In this document: one piece after another, positions 16,470 through 23,932 of the stretch
Layout of the letters: the number at the start of each line of letters is the position of its first letter
Numbering within the stretch: position 1 is the stretch's first letter
DNA from: Xylanibacter ruminicola Ga6B6
Lineage (GTDB): Bacteria; Bacteroidota; Bacteroidia; Bacteroidales; Bacteroidaceae
Direction: 5' to 3'
DNA: 64,000 nucleotides
Assembly: GCF_000687715.1 (NCBI RefSeq)
Contig: NZ_JHXD01000015.1
Location: forward strand, 24,668-88,667
The notes under the pieces: generated by a model
What the model was told of the DNA's origin: nothing
The model's input: the letters and a program-made list of their open reading frames with translations, nothing else
Databases searched by the model: none
Translations under genes and position numbers: made by a program

Positions 16470-16931
16470 ATGAAACAATTAGAACCGATACTGCATAAGA
16501 AAACGTTTCAGGAGCTGACCACGGATGAGCTGTACGAATTACTTAGAGTGCGTAGCGAGGTATTCGTGGTTGAACAGAACTGCGTTTATCAGGATTTGGA
16601 CGGAGATGATCAGGCATCCATTCACTTGTGGCTGACAGTAGCCGACAAGGTTGTAGCTTTGGCTCGTGTATGTCCTGCTGGTACCCACATGAAGGAGATT
16701 TCTATTGGCAGAGTCATTACCACCGTGCGTGATAAAGGCTATGGCAAACAAATCATGCTCCATGCCATTGGTGCAGCCATAGAGCATTTCGGCGCAACAC
16801 TTATAGATATTGAAGCACAGGAGTATGCCAAAGGATTCTATGAAAGCGTTGGATTCAAGCAGTCGTCCGACACCTTCATGCTTGATGGAATACCTCACAT
16901 CAAAATGACTTGGACTAAAGATGACGATTAA
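16470..16931 (+). CDS. ElaA-like GNAT acetyltransferase
   Basis: The 153-residue protein has the ElaA features RSEVFVVEQNCVYQDLDGDDQ near residue 27 and IGRVITTVRDKGYGKQIM, the acetyl-CoA binding loop, near residue 75. A second conserved stretch is QEYAKGFYESVGFKQ. It should transfer an acetyl group to an amine of unknown identity. It follows the yjbQ remnant by 25 bp and precedes the ABC permease by 18 bp. It may be transcribed from the old yjbQ promoter. Confidence 0.85.
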   Translation: MKQLEPILHKKTFQELTTDELYELLRVRSEVFVVEQNCVYQDLDGDDQASIHLWLTVADKVVALARVCPAGTHMKEISIGRVITTVRDKGYGKQIMLHAIGAAIEHFGATLIDIEAQEYAKGFYESVGFKQSSDTFMLDGIPHIKMTWTKDDD

Positions 16932-16949
16932 TCTTTTTCTTGAGATAAC

Positions 16950-17912
16950 ATGTACGACATATTGAGGCTATATGGGGGACTTAGAATCAGATGCCTGTGG
17001 CGGATGATTAGGGAGCTGAAACTCGCGGCTGTTCCCGCCCTGTTGCTCCTTATGTTATTGGGAGTGATAACATGGAAAGAATTGGGGACGGCTCCCGTCT
17101 ATTATAGCGTGCTGGTTGATGTAACCCTGCTATTGGCCTGGCACCTCACGCGCAGCGATAGCGTGTTTCTCTGCTCCATCTTTTGCGAAAGACGTACGAA
17201 GATGTTGTTCTTCGCGGAATACACGCTTCTGTCCGCCCCTTTCCTGTGTTTCTTCCTCTATCGTAGCGCACCTTGGGCTGTAGCCATCGTTCTACTGGCA
17301 TTGGTGATCGTGTGCTTCTTGCCTTGCGGAGGCATCTCCTTGCGCCTGCCCACATGCCCGTGTCTGGCCTCCGGCAGTTACGAATATCATCGGGCAGCGC
17401 GCCTCACGCTCCCCCTACTCTTGCCACTCATGGCGGCAGGAGCCATTGGTGCCTACATCGGCAACCGCCATCTGGTCATCGGTGTCAGTATGATAGCCGT
17501 TTCTGTCTTCAGCATGTTGATGATGCGCGAGTGGCATATGGAGTATCTGTTTCATTACAAGAGTGCTGCGAGGTTTCTCCGGCTGAAATTGCTGTTTGCC
17601 CTGAGAAATGCGTGCATCATCTTTCTGCCTTTTATCGTATGTCTGCTACTTGTTGCCCCCAGTTGGTCGCAGTTGCTTTTAGGCGAATCCTACTGCCTTG
17701 GTGCAAGTCTTCTGCTGTTTCAAGTAGAGATGCTTTGCTTCGTAAGCGGCGGAACCAACAGTGGCAACGATCTCATATCAGCCCTTGTGTATGTGGCCTT
17801 GAATGTCATTTTCTGCGTGTCGGCACTGGTGCCACAGGCCTTAGTGCTCTCCGTCATCGTGTCCGTCATGCTGGCCTATCATGCCTATTTAGTAATCAAG
17901 AAATATAAATGA
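16950..17912 (+). CDS. Membrane protein, probable ABC exporter permease
   Basis: This 320-residue protein is mostly hydrophobic with about eight predicted membrane segments, starting around residues 25-45. No sequence family was recognised. Its stop overlaps the ATG of an ABC ATPase in an ATGA junction, so the two probably form one transporter. The base composition is not obviously foreign. Its substrate is unknown. Confidence 0.7.
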   Translation: MYDILRLYGGLRIRCLWRMIRELKLAAVPALLLLMLLGVITWKELGTAPVYYSVLVDVTLLLAWHLTRSDSVFLCSIFCERRTKMLFFAEYTLLSAPFLCFFLYRSAPWAVAIVLLALVIVCFLPCGGISLRLPTCPCLASGSYEYHRAARLTLPLLLPLMAAGAIGAYIGNRHLVIGVSMIAVSVFSMLMMREWHMEYLFHYKSAARFLRLKLLFALRNACIIFLPFIVCLLLVAPSWSQLLLGESYCLGASLLLFQVEMLCFVSGGTNSGNDLISALVYVALNVIFCVSALVPQALVLSVIVSVMLAYHAYLVIKKYK

Positions 17913-18613
17913 TGATTGAAATCAGGAACTTAACAAAGAAATATCGTGAGCTCACGGTCATCGACAACTTCTGCCACTCGTTTGATGGCGGCAAGGTGTA
18001 TGGCATCATGGGCGAGAACGGCGCAGGCAAGAGCACGCTGTTCAGATGTATTGCCGGAATCGAGTCGTACGACGGTTCAGTCGTCGTCAACGAAAACAAG
18101 CAGATTGGTTACATGAACGATACGCCCTTCTACTACTCTTACGTCACAGGCATGGAACACATCGAGTTCTGTCTGCGTGCCAAGGGTAAGACCATCAGCC
18201 GAGACGAGATTGAGCAGTTGAATGAGAAGTTCGCCCTGCCGCTCCAGAGATACGCCAGCAGATACTCCTTAGGCATGAAAAAGCGCCTGATGCTGCTGAC
18301 GTTGATGCTGCAGGACAACGACATCGTCATCATGGACGAACCCTTCAACGGCATCGATCTTGCCGGAACAATCATCCTAAGACAGTGGCTCAAGGACCTA
18401 AAGGCCCAGGGCCGTTGCGTCATCCTTTCCTCACATATCGTTGCTGCCATCGCTGACATCTGCGACGAGATGACCTACATCCACCAGGGAAAGGCCGTCT
18501 GCGACTTCTCAGGTATGTCAGCAGCATCTATCGAGCAATATATCATGGAAGAATTCCTATCATCGATTTGTACATACACAGCCGGCATTCGTTCAGAGCT
18601 TTCGACGCTTTGA
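17909..18613 (+). CDS. ABC transporter ATP-binding protein
   Basis: The product of about 234 residues has Walker A GENGAGKST near residue 36, the signature YSLGMKKR (a LSGGQ variant) near 129 and Walker B DIVIMDEPFNGID near 148. The switch histidine is in SSHIVAAI. It is the ATPase for the membrane protein encoded upstream. The last 20 residues (SICTYTAGIRSELSTL) look unlike the family and may be a replaced C-terminus. ATGs at 17909 and 17912 are both possible starts. Confidence 0.9.
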   Translation: MMIEIRNLTKKYRELTVIDNFCHSFDGGKVYGIMGENGAGKSTLFRCIAGIESYDGSVVVNENKQIGYMNDTPFYYSYVTGMEHIEFCLRAKGKTISRDEIEQLNEKFALPLQRYASRYSLGMKKRLMLLTLMLQDNDIVIMDEPFNGIDLAGTIILRQWLKDLKAQGRCVILSSHIVAAIADICDEMTYIHQGKAVCDFSGMSAASIEQYIMEEFLSSICTYTAGIRSELSTL

Positions 18614-18697
18614 ACAGAATGCTTATGTGCATCAATTTTGTGTACGAGCAGTCGGTGTAGATTAAACCTTCCCCCTACCATCTCCCTTGCTTGCACC

Positions 18698-18722
18698 TTC
18701 CGACAACCTTGTCAGAAAGGTA
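18698..18722. terminator. Hairpin between the ABC and Fic genes
   Basis: CCTTCCGACAA and TTGTCAGAAAGG form an imperfect inverted repeat with a short loop. It lies in the 150-bp gap between two convergent genes. No strong T run follows, so termination is only suggested. Confidence 0.4.
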
Positions 18723-18763
18723 ACCAATATCATATCTTTTGAAAGATTTATTCTGCTTCAGCA

Positions 18764-19837
18764 CTACTTTATTTTTGAGTTCATGGCAAGAACATGCCAA
18801 CTGCCATCGTCGTGTCGGTCCACATAGCCTTTTTTTCTGAATCCCTCAATCTGCTTTTGTACAGCTGAACGGTTTACTGATATGCGTTCTGCCATTTCTG
18901 AGAAGGAAATATTGGGTTTGTCATACATGAGCTTAAGCAACAAACTACCATTCTCGCTTCTGAAGTTAATTTTCTGTCCATCGTACCACCATGTATCCTT
19001 ATCAGCATTCTTTACGATATCTATCTCGCATTGCATCTCCTCACATACTGTCTTACGAAAGAAAGCGAGAAATGAAGTAATCTTGCCTATTGTGGCATGA
19101 GCGCCATCTGATGGCACTTTGCCAATTTTCTGGTCAGAGCGATGTAATGCCTCTAAGTATTCAGCTTTTTTGCGATTACGGATGACAATCATAGGCCAAT
19201 CATGGCGGGCCATGATGTAGTTCACCATCAATCGGGCAATGCGTCCGTTACCATCTTCAAATGGATGAATACGGATATAGCGGTAATGAAACAAAGCAGC
19301 CAATTCTACAGGCGATAACTCGCCCTCTTGCTCTGCAGAATTATACCAATCCACAAGGTCTCCCATCAGCGAGGCTGTTTCTTCGGGCGATGCATACTCA
19401 AAGCGATCTCCATATCGAGTAATAACACTGTTGGGACGTGTCTTATATTGTCCAGCATGAACAGTGTAGCTTGTCTGTCCACCTCCAGGAAGCTCTCGAT
19501 ATACGGTATAATCCTCGCGCAGAAGTACCTTCTGTAACTGACGGATAAAATTCTGTGTCAGTGGCATGTTTCTATCACGTACTGCTTCCATTACCATCTC
19601 TACACTTACCTGACTGGCTTTCATATCTACAAAGTCCTTCAGGTTTCCTTCACCGCTCACCTTGCCAAACATCAAAAGTAACTCCGTCTGCCCATAGGTT
19701 AGCGTGTTGCCCTCGATGTGGTTACTGTTGTAGTTATACTCTGTTGTAAACTTGTTACGCAACAACTCTGCATGCGCTTCCGAAAGTGGGAAGAGCGACT
19801 TCCAGTCTTTATAGATTTCTTCTACCTTCATGATCAT
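18764..19837 (-). CDS. Fic-domain protein with N-terminal inhibitory helix and winged helix
   Basis: This 357-residue protein has the Fic active site HPFEDGNGRIAR (His191), which transfers AMP or a related group to a target protein. The inhibitory motif SNHIEGN at residues 38-44 matches the (S/T)xxxE(G/N) helix, here at the N-terminus, so the protein is self-inhibited. The last 60 residues look like a winged helix (ISFSEMAERISVNRSAVQKQ). Two identical 37-bp repeats lie between the promoter and the start codon and suggest autoregulation. A second ATG lies at 19831. The target is unknown. Confidence 0.9.
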   Translation of the reverse strand: MIMKVEEIYKDWKSLFPLSEAHAELLRNKFTTEYNYNSNHIEGNTLTYGQTELLLMFGKVSGEGNLKDFVDMKASQVSVEMVMEAVRDRNMPLTQNFIRQLQKVLLREDYTVYRELPGGGQTSYTVHAGQYKTRPNSVITRYGDRFEYASPEETASLMGDLVDWYNSAEQEGELSPVELAALFHYRYIRIHPFEDGNGRIARLMVNYIMARHDWPMIVIRNRKKAEYLEALHRSDQKIGKVPSDGAHATIGKITSFLAFFRKTVCEEMQCEIDIVKNADKDTWWYDGQKINFRSENGSLLLKLMYDKPNISFSEMAERISVNRSAVQKQIEGFRKKGYVDRHDDGSWHVLAMNSKIK

Positions 19838-19937
19838 ACCACCTTTTTAAGTGGGTTACGTACCACCTTTTCAGGAATATTTTTGTGCATTTACTCTGCG
19901 TACCACCTTTTTAAGTGGGTTACGTACCACCTTTTCA
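19837..19937. promoter_or_regulatory. Two identical 37-bp repeats before the Fic gene, candidate operators
   Basis: Copies at 19837-19873 and 19901-19937 are identical and 64 bp apart. Each contains TACCACCTTTT twice and an inverted half-site AAGTGG. A minus-strand -7 box TATCTTTG lies at 19949-19956. The repeats therefore cover the transcript start and reach the start codon, which fits repression by the protein's own winged helix. Confidence 0.65.
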
Positions 19938-19956
19938 CGTATTGGCTACAAAGATA

Positions 19957-20208
19957 GTAGTTTCCTGGAAAACAACAAAACATTTTGCAAAAAATTTAAT
20001 GTTTTATTAAAATAAAACCATTTTTGCATGACTATCTCCCCCAGAAATCGCTCGTTATGTATAAAAACAGATCTGATATATCCAAAAACTGTCCACACCA
20101 AGTTAATAAACAACAAAATTGTTAAATGTGGGTCTGTATTATGTTTAGATAAAGAAAATTTATTTTCTATAAATCAAAAATTCTCTATATGCCTCGAAAG
20201 AGGACTTG
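19957..20208. other. AT-rich gap without a convincing gene
   Basis: The stretch between the Fic promoter and the terminator at 20209 is AT-rich. A 79-codon frame at 20028-20267 has no promoter, no recognisable protein features, and runs through the terminator hairpin. I see no repeats or RNA motif here. Confidence 0.4.
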
Positions 20209-20243
20209 CGAGAAATCTCAGAAATGAGGTTTCTCGTTTTGTT
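20209..20243. terminator. Terminator beside the flavin reductase remnant
   Basis: CGAGAAATCTC pairs imperfectly with GAGGTTTCTCG, followed by TTTTGTTT. It lies 30 bp beyond the 3' end of a leftward pseudogene and has its T run on the plus strand. Confidence 0.6.
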
Positions 20244-20273
20244 TATGAAATGACAGGTTCGAGATAACTCGCC

Positions 20274-20598
20274 TTATTTCTTCCAAGCATTTACAACTTC
20301 ACCGATATACATAGAGTGGATGCCTGCAGGAAAGTTAGCATACATCTTCTTGGGCGCATCACTCTTGAAATACTGAGGGTCAAAGGGGGCAGCATACATA
20401 ATCTTGCACTCTATCACCATTGCAGCCTCTGTATAGTAAGGCGTTCCGTTGGCAGTATAGGCCGTATGAAGCCCAAGAGCCTGAGCCTTGTCACCGTCGC
20501 GGCCACTCTTAGAACCCATGCTCTTCCTGTGCAAATGCAGGAGTCACTGCCATCAGCAAAATGGCTGTAAATGCTGAGATAATAGTACTTTTCTTCAT
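20274..20598 (-). pseudogene. Decayed exported flavin reductase-like gene
   Basis: From ATG 20598 the frame gives a signal peptide, MKKSTIISAFTAILLMAVTP then AFAQ, and stops soon after. In another frame 20274-20534 gives GSKSGRDGDKAQALGL, YYTEAAMVIECKIMYA and IHSMYIGEVVNAWKK. This is the C-terminal part of the flavin reductase (FMN-binding split barrel) family found in Bacteroidales. About 95 middle residues are missing at the junction near 20520. A palindromic repeat lies just upstream at 20621-20662. Confidence 0.75.
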
Positions 20599-20620
20599 AA
20601 ACTATCCTAATTTTTGGAGC

Positions 20621-20662
20621 AGCGAGAGCCAATTGAGCTTGCTCAGTATTGGCCGAGTCGCG
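20621..20662. repeat. Palindromic repeat related to the M15 insertion
   Basis: The core, CCAATTGAGC, TT, GCTCAGTATTGG, is preceded by AGCGAG and followed by CCGAG. The 69-bp insertion in the M15 gene has the same layout (AGCGAG, GCAATCAAGC, TT, GCTTGAATTGC, CGAG). The two appear to be members of one dispersed palindromic family. Confidence 0.6.
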
Positions 20663-20722
20663 ACAAAATTCAACTTTTGTTAATTGTGAGGGCAAAAATA
20701 CGAATTAAATCCTGAAAAATAC

Positions 20723-20730
20723 TATCTTTG
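20723..20730 (+). promoter_or_regulatory. Promoter -7 box of the carbonic anhydrase gene
   Basis: TATCTTTG followed by GC fits the consensus and lies 28 bp before the ATG at 20758. Confidence 0.55.
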
Positions 20731-20757
20731 CCGTAGCTTTTAATATGCTTTGTGATT

Positions 20758-21297
20758 ATGATTGACCAGATTATTGAATTCAACAAGACATTTGTGGCTC
20801 AGAAGGGCTACGAGAAGTATCTGACTGACAAGTACCCAGACAAGAAGCTGGCGGTACTGTCATGTATGGATACCCGACTGACAGAATTGCTCCCTGCGGC
20901 CCTCGGTCTGAAGAACGGTGATGCGAAGATTATCAAGAATGCAGGAGGCCTGGTTATCTCAGCTTTCGACTCTGCCATGCGCAGTTTGATTGTTGCCATC
21001 TATGAACTGGGCGTGGAGGAAATCATGGTCGTGGCTCACTCGCATTGTGGAGCCTGCCATATGAGCTATGACCATTTCCATCACGAGATGATTGCCCGTG
21101 GCGTGACAGATGAAACGCTCGACACCATCCGTAAGTGTGGGATAGACCTCAATCAGTGGTTGGAAGGTTTTAAAGACACACCTACCTCTGTTCGTAAGAC
21201 AGTTGATACTATCAAGACTCATCCGCTTGTGCCAAAGGATATTGTGGTTCGCGGGTTTATCATTGATTCAGAAACTGGAGCATTGGAGGAAAAATAA
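20758..21297 (+). CDS. Beta-class carbonic anhydrase
   Basis: This 179-residue enzyme interconverts carbon dioxide and bicarbonate. Zinc ligands are C36 in CMDTR and H94/C97 in HSHCGAC, with the D38-R40 pair of the active site. The ATG at 20758 is preferred to an upstream GTG at 20752. It has no signal peptide, so it is cytosolic. The following gene encodes a small GlsB-like membrane protein 28 bp later and may be cotranscribed. Confidence 0.92.
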   Translation: MIDQIIEFNKTFVAQKGYEKYLTDKYPDKKLAVLSCMDTRLTELLPAALGLKNGDAKIIKNAGGLVISAFDSAMRSLIVAIYELGVEEIMVVAHSHCGACHMSYDHFHHEMIARGVTDETLDTIRKCGIDLNQWLEGFKDTPTSVRKTVDTIKTHPLVPKDIVVRGFIIDSETGALEEK

Positions 21298-21325
21298 CAT
21301 ACAACAAAGAATTAAATAGAACGTT

Positions 21326-21589
21326 ATGTTAGAACACATTGCAGTATTTACCGCTTGGCCAATACTCACTGGTATTTTCATCGGCTACATTGCCAACCGC
21401 ATTATGAGCGGTGAGGGCAAAGGATGCTGCATGAACTTCGTCATAGGCATCGTTGGCAGTTATGTAGGAACATTCATCAGCCATCTGCTGAACATAGAAC
21501 TACTTGGCAAAGGTTATCTCACCAATTTCGTATTCTGCGTTGTTGGTGCCGTAACATTTTTGTGGATTTGGAAGAAACTGTTTGATTGA
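21326..21589 (+). CDS. GlsB/YeaQ/YmgE-like small membrane protein
   Basis: The 87-residue product has three predicted membrane segments and glycine-rich turns (GIFIGYIANRIMSGEGKG, IGIVGSYVGTFISHLL). This matches the transglycosylase-associated/GlsB family, linked to stress responses but with no clear biochemical role. It lies directly behind the carbonic anhydrase gene. Confidence 0.85.
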   Translation: MLEHIAVFTAWPILTGIFIGYIANRIMSGEGKGCCMNFVIGIVGSYVGTFISHLLNIELLGKGYLTNFVFCVVGAVTFLWIWKKLFD

Positions 21590-21591
21590 GT

Positions 21592-21833
21592 ATGATAACC
21601 ATCGATACGATAAACATGTGCTCGCACCTGCAAAAGAAGCTGTTCGAAAAGGATGGCCAATATCATTCTCTATGGATAGCCATGCAGGATGAAGTAGTGA
21701 GTTGTGGAAAATGGACTTTGCTGCTGACGAAGCAGGAAAACTTCCTCCAGATCTAAAACGCGGAGTTCTATCAGAAGACGGCATTTGGAACCTGCTCGCA
21801 GACTATCGTGATATTCATAAGAAGAATCAATGA
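21592..21833 (+). pseudogene. Small unknown gene, apparently frameshifted
   Basis: ATG 21592 opens a 54-codon frame (MITIDTINMCSHLQKKLFEK onward) that stops at 21756. A second frame, ATG 21711 to TGA 21833, reads MDFAADEAGKLPPDLKRGVL and on to HKKNQ. Joining them at the A run near 21708-21711 would give one protein of about 80 residues, needing one extra A. The second stop overlaps the next gene's ATG as ATGA, so the C-terminal frame was genuinely translated. Sequencing error, a real one-base deletion, or frameshifting could explain it. I do not recognise the family. Confidence 0.5.
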
Positions 21834-22312
21834 ATAAAGACGAAAAGCGACTGCTACAAAGGAAACGCCTGATGGACAATAAAGTCTATCAGACAATGAA
21901 CGATATCACTCGTTACATGGATCGCTATTATCTTGACGCCATAATTGGAATCATTCCTGGATGGGGCGATATCATAACAATTTTCTGCGCAGTGCCTTTT
22001 ATCTACTTCTCAACGCGCGTTATCAAAAGTATGCCGCTTACTCTTGCCATTATCAACAATGCACTCCGTGATGTGCTATTGGGTATGATACCATTCTTTG
22101 TTGGCGACATTATTGATGTTTTCCACCGCGCCAATACTAAGAACATGGCGATGATTCAAGGGTTTGTAGACGGTAACGAGACCGTAATAAAGGAAGTGAA
22201 TCAAAAAGCTATACAATCATACGTAGTACTTATCATCCTACTAATACTCATTGCACTTATGATATGGGCTTTAGTAAGTTTCGGTAGTTACTTGTATTCA
22301 CTAATCAACTAA
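21830..22312 (+). CDS. DUF4112 membrane protein
   Basis: The 160-residue product has the DUF4112 features: MDRYYLDAIIGIIPGWGDIIT near residue 25, followed by membrane segments and LLGMIPFFVGDIIDVFHRAN. A C-terminal membrane helix lies near residues 130-155. The function of the family is unknown. Its ATG overlaps the stop of the preceding small frame. Confidence 0.85.
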   Translation: MNKDEKRLLQRKRLMDNKVYQTMNDITRYMDRYYLDAIIGIIPGWGDIITIFCAVPFIYFSTRVIKSMPLTLAIINNALRDVLLGMIPFFVGDIIDVFHRANTKNMAMIQGFVDGNETVIKEVNQKAIQSYVVLIILLILIALMIWALVSFGSYLYSLIN

Positions 22313-22379
22313 TAGTCAAGTATTTAGAATTAAATTAAAATTTTACTCAGTGGAGTGAGTAATTTTACTCAGTGCAAAT

Positions 22380-22553
22380 AAACTACACTTTTCAATGAGT
22401 TTTAGCACCCAAAAACTACACTTTTCAATAAAAATCCCCATACAAAATTACAAACAACCGAACCAAACTTTCACAAACGACCGAACAAAATCACCACAAA
22501 CAACCGAAAAATCAAAAAAAATTTGGACAATTCAATATAAATCTGTAACTTTG
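22380..22553 (+). promoter_or_regulatory. Promoter and repeat arrays upstream of the AAA/DUF4143 gene
   Basis: The promoter is complete: TTTG at 22522-22525, 20 bp, then TAACTTTG at 22546-22553. Upstream, ACAAACNACCGAA occurs at 22450, 22473 and 22496, an exact 23-bp period of about two helical turns. AACTACACTTTTCAAT occurs twice near 22381 and 22424, and TTTTACTCAGTG twice near 22340 and 22363. The region looks like a multi-site operator. Confidence 0.65.
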
Positions 22554-22577
22554 CGCACAAAATCAACAACGAATAAA

Positions 22578-23858
22578 ATGATGGATAATATGTATAAACC
22601 AAGAATTGTTGACAGACTTTTGGCTCGCAAGCTGGCAGGTAAGGGTGCAGTGTTAATTGAAGGACCAAAATGGTGCGGCAAGACAACGACAGCGCGCCAG
22701 CAAGCTAAGAGTCTGCTTGATTTAGGAGACACAGAAGTTTTAAAACAGAGCAAGCAGATGATGGAAATCAGTTCAAAGACGCTCCTTCAAGGCGAAACAC
22801 CCAGACTGATTGACGAATGGCAGACGATAACAGAACTATGGGATACCATCAGAAATGAAGTGGATAAGCGAAATGCGTTTTCTCAATTCATCCTGACGGG
22901 TTCTACAGTTGCACCACAGGCTGAAGATACTGTTCATAGCGGCACGGGACGTATTGGCAGAGTCAAGATGCGCCCGATGAGCCTATATGAGTCTGGCGAT
23001 TCTACGGGTAGCGTCAGTCTGGCAAAACTCTTTGATGGCGAGACATTCGAACCACAACCAAATAGCATCGATTTGGAACGTATAGCTTTTCTGACATGCC
23101 GTGGTGGCTGGCCACAAGCAACGCTACTCGAAGGTGATATTGCACTGGATCAGGCCTTTGGCTATGTTGATGACATAGCAGAAAGAGATATACAACGAGT
23201 AGATGGTGTAAAACGCAGCCCAGAACGTACGCGTCTGTTGCTTCGTTCTTATGCCCGTAATATTTCTCAGCAAGTGCCCTATAGTACCATTAAGGCCGAT
23301 ATGCTATCAAACGACGCAAAAACACTTGACGAGGATACCGTCGCTGACTATATCAAGGCTCTAAGAAAGCTTTTTGTGATTGAAGACCTCGATGCATGGA
23401 ATCCTAACATCCGCAGTAAGGCTGCGATTCGTACTAGCGATACTCGTCATTTCGTTGACCCAAGCATTGGTACGGCATCATTAGGTTTAGGTCCAAAAGA
23501 CCTGATAAACGATTTGGACTCATTTGGTCTTATCTTCGAAGATATGGCTGTACGCGACCTACGTGTATTTGCTGAAACACTTGATGGGAAGCTCTATCAT
23601 TATCGCGACAGTTCAGGGCTTGAGTGCGACACCGTGCTACATCGCCGTAATGGAACATATGGACTGATAGAGGTAAAACTTGGCGGCGAAAAGCTGATAA
23701 ACGATGGTGCTGATGCATTGAATACGCTTGCAAACACCATTGATACAACGAAAATGAAAAAGCCTTCATTTAAGATGGTTCTTACAGCAGTTGGGCCTTA
23801 TGCATACCAAAGGCCAGACGGCATATTTGTGGTTCCCATTGGTTGTTTAAAAGATTAA
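22578..23858 (+). CDS. AAA_14/DUF4143 ATP-binding protein
   Basis: This 426-residue P-loop protein has Walker A GPKWCGKTT at residues 29-37, Walker B-like RLIDEWQ, and a C-terminal DUF4143 domain with a PD-(D/E)xK-like motif (LECDTVLH, GLIEVKLG). The ATG at 22578 lies 25 bp after the promoter. The frame is open further upstream through the repeats, but that part is not protein-like. The family is widespread and mostly uncharacterised. It differs from the other AAA protein at 10229, although the domain order is the same. Confidence 0.85.
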   Translation: MMDNMYKPRIVDRLLARKLAGKGAVLIEGPKWCGKTTTARQQAKSLLDLGDTEVLKQSKQMMEISSKTLLQGETPRLIDEWQTITELWDTIRNEVDKRNAFSQFILTGSTVAPQAEDTVHSGTGRIGRVKMRPMSLYESGDSTGSVSLAKLFDGETFEPQPNSIDLERIAFLTCRGGWPQATLLEGDIALDQAFGYVDDIAERDIQRVDGVKRSPERTRLLLRSYARNISQQVPYSTIKADMLSNDAKTLDEDTVADYIKALRKLFVIEDLDAWNPNIRSKAAIRTSDTRHFVDPSIGTASLGLGPKDLINDLDSFGLIFEDMAVRDLRVFAETLDGKLYHYRDSSGLECDTVLHRRNGTYGLIEVKLGGEKLINDGADALNTLANTIDTTKMKKPSFKMVLTAVGPYAYQRPDGIFVVPIGCLKD

Positions 23859-23874
23859 TATAAACAAGACAAAC

Positions 23875-23918
23875 AAAAAATCCCCGCCAAGGTAAAACTT
23901 GACGGGGTTCTTTTTTAT
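23875..23918. terminator. Bidirectional terminator between AAA/DUF4143 gene and ppdK
   Basis: CCCCGCCAAG pairs with CTTGACGGGG, flanked by an A run and a TTCTTTTTT run. The two neighbouring genes converge on it. Confidence 0.8.
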
Positions 23919-23932
23919 AGTGATTGAAGGGA

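Noticed and set aside
19837..19937. Possible CRISPR-like repeats before the Fic gene
   Set aside because: Only two copies with a 27-bp gap, internal half-sites, no cas genes, and a position over the promoter leader fit an operator better.
20028..20267. 79-codon plus-strand frame in the gap after the Fic promoter
   Set aside because: No promoter box, no ribosome site, no protein-like features, and it runs through a terminator hairpin.
22395..22577. 61-codon N-terminal extension of the AAA/DUF4143 protein
   Set aside because: It covers the promoter and the 23-bp repeats, and the residues are low-complexity. The ATG at 22578 fits the promoter and the family start.
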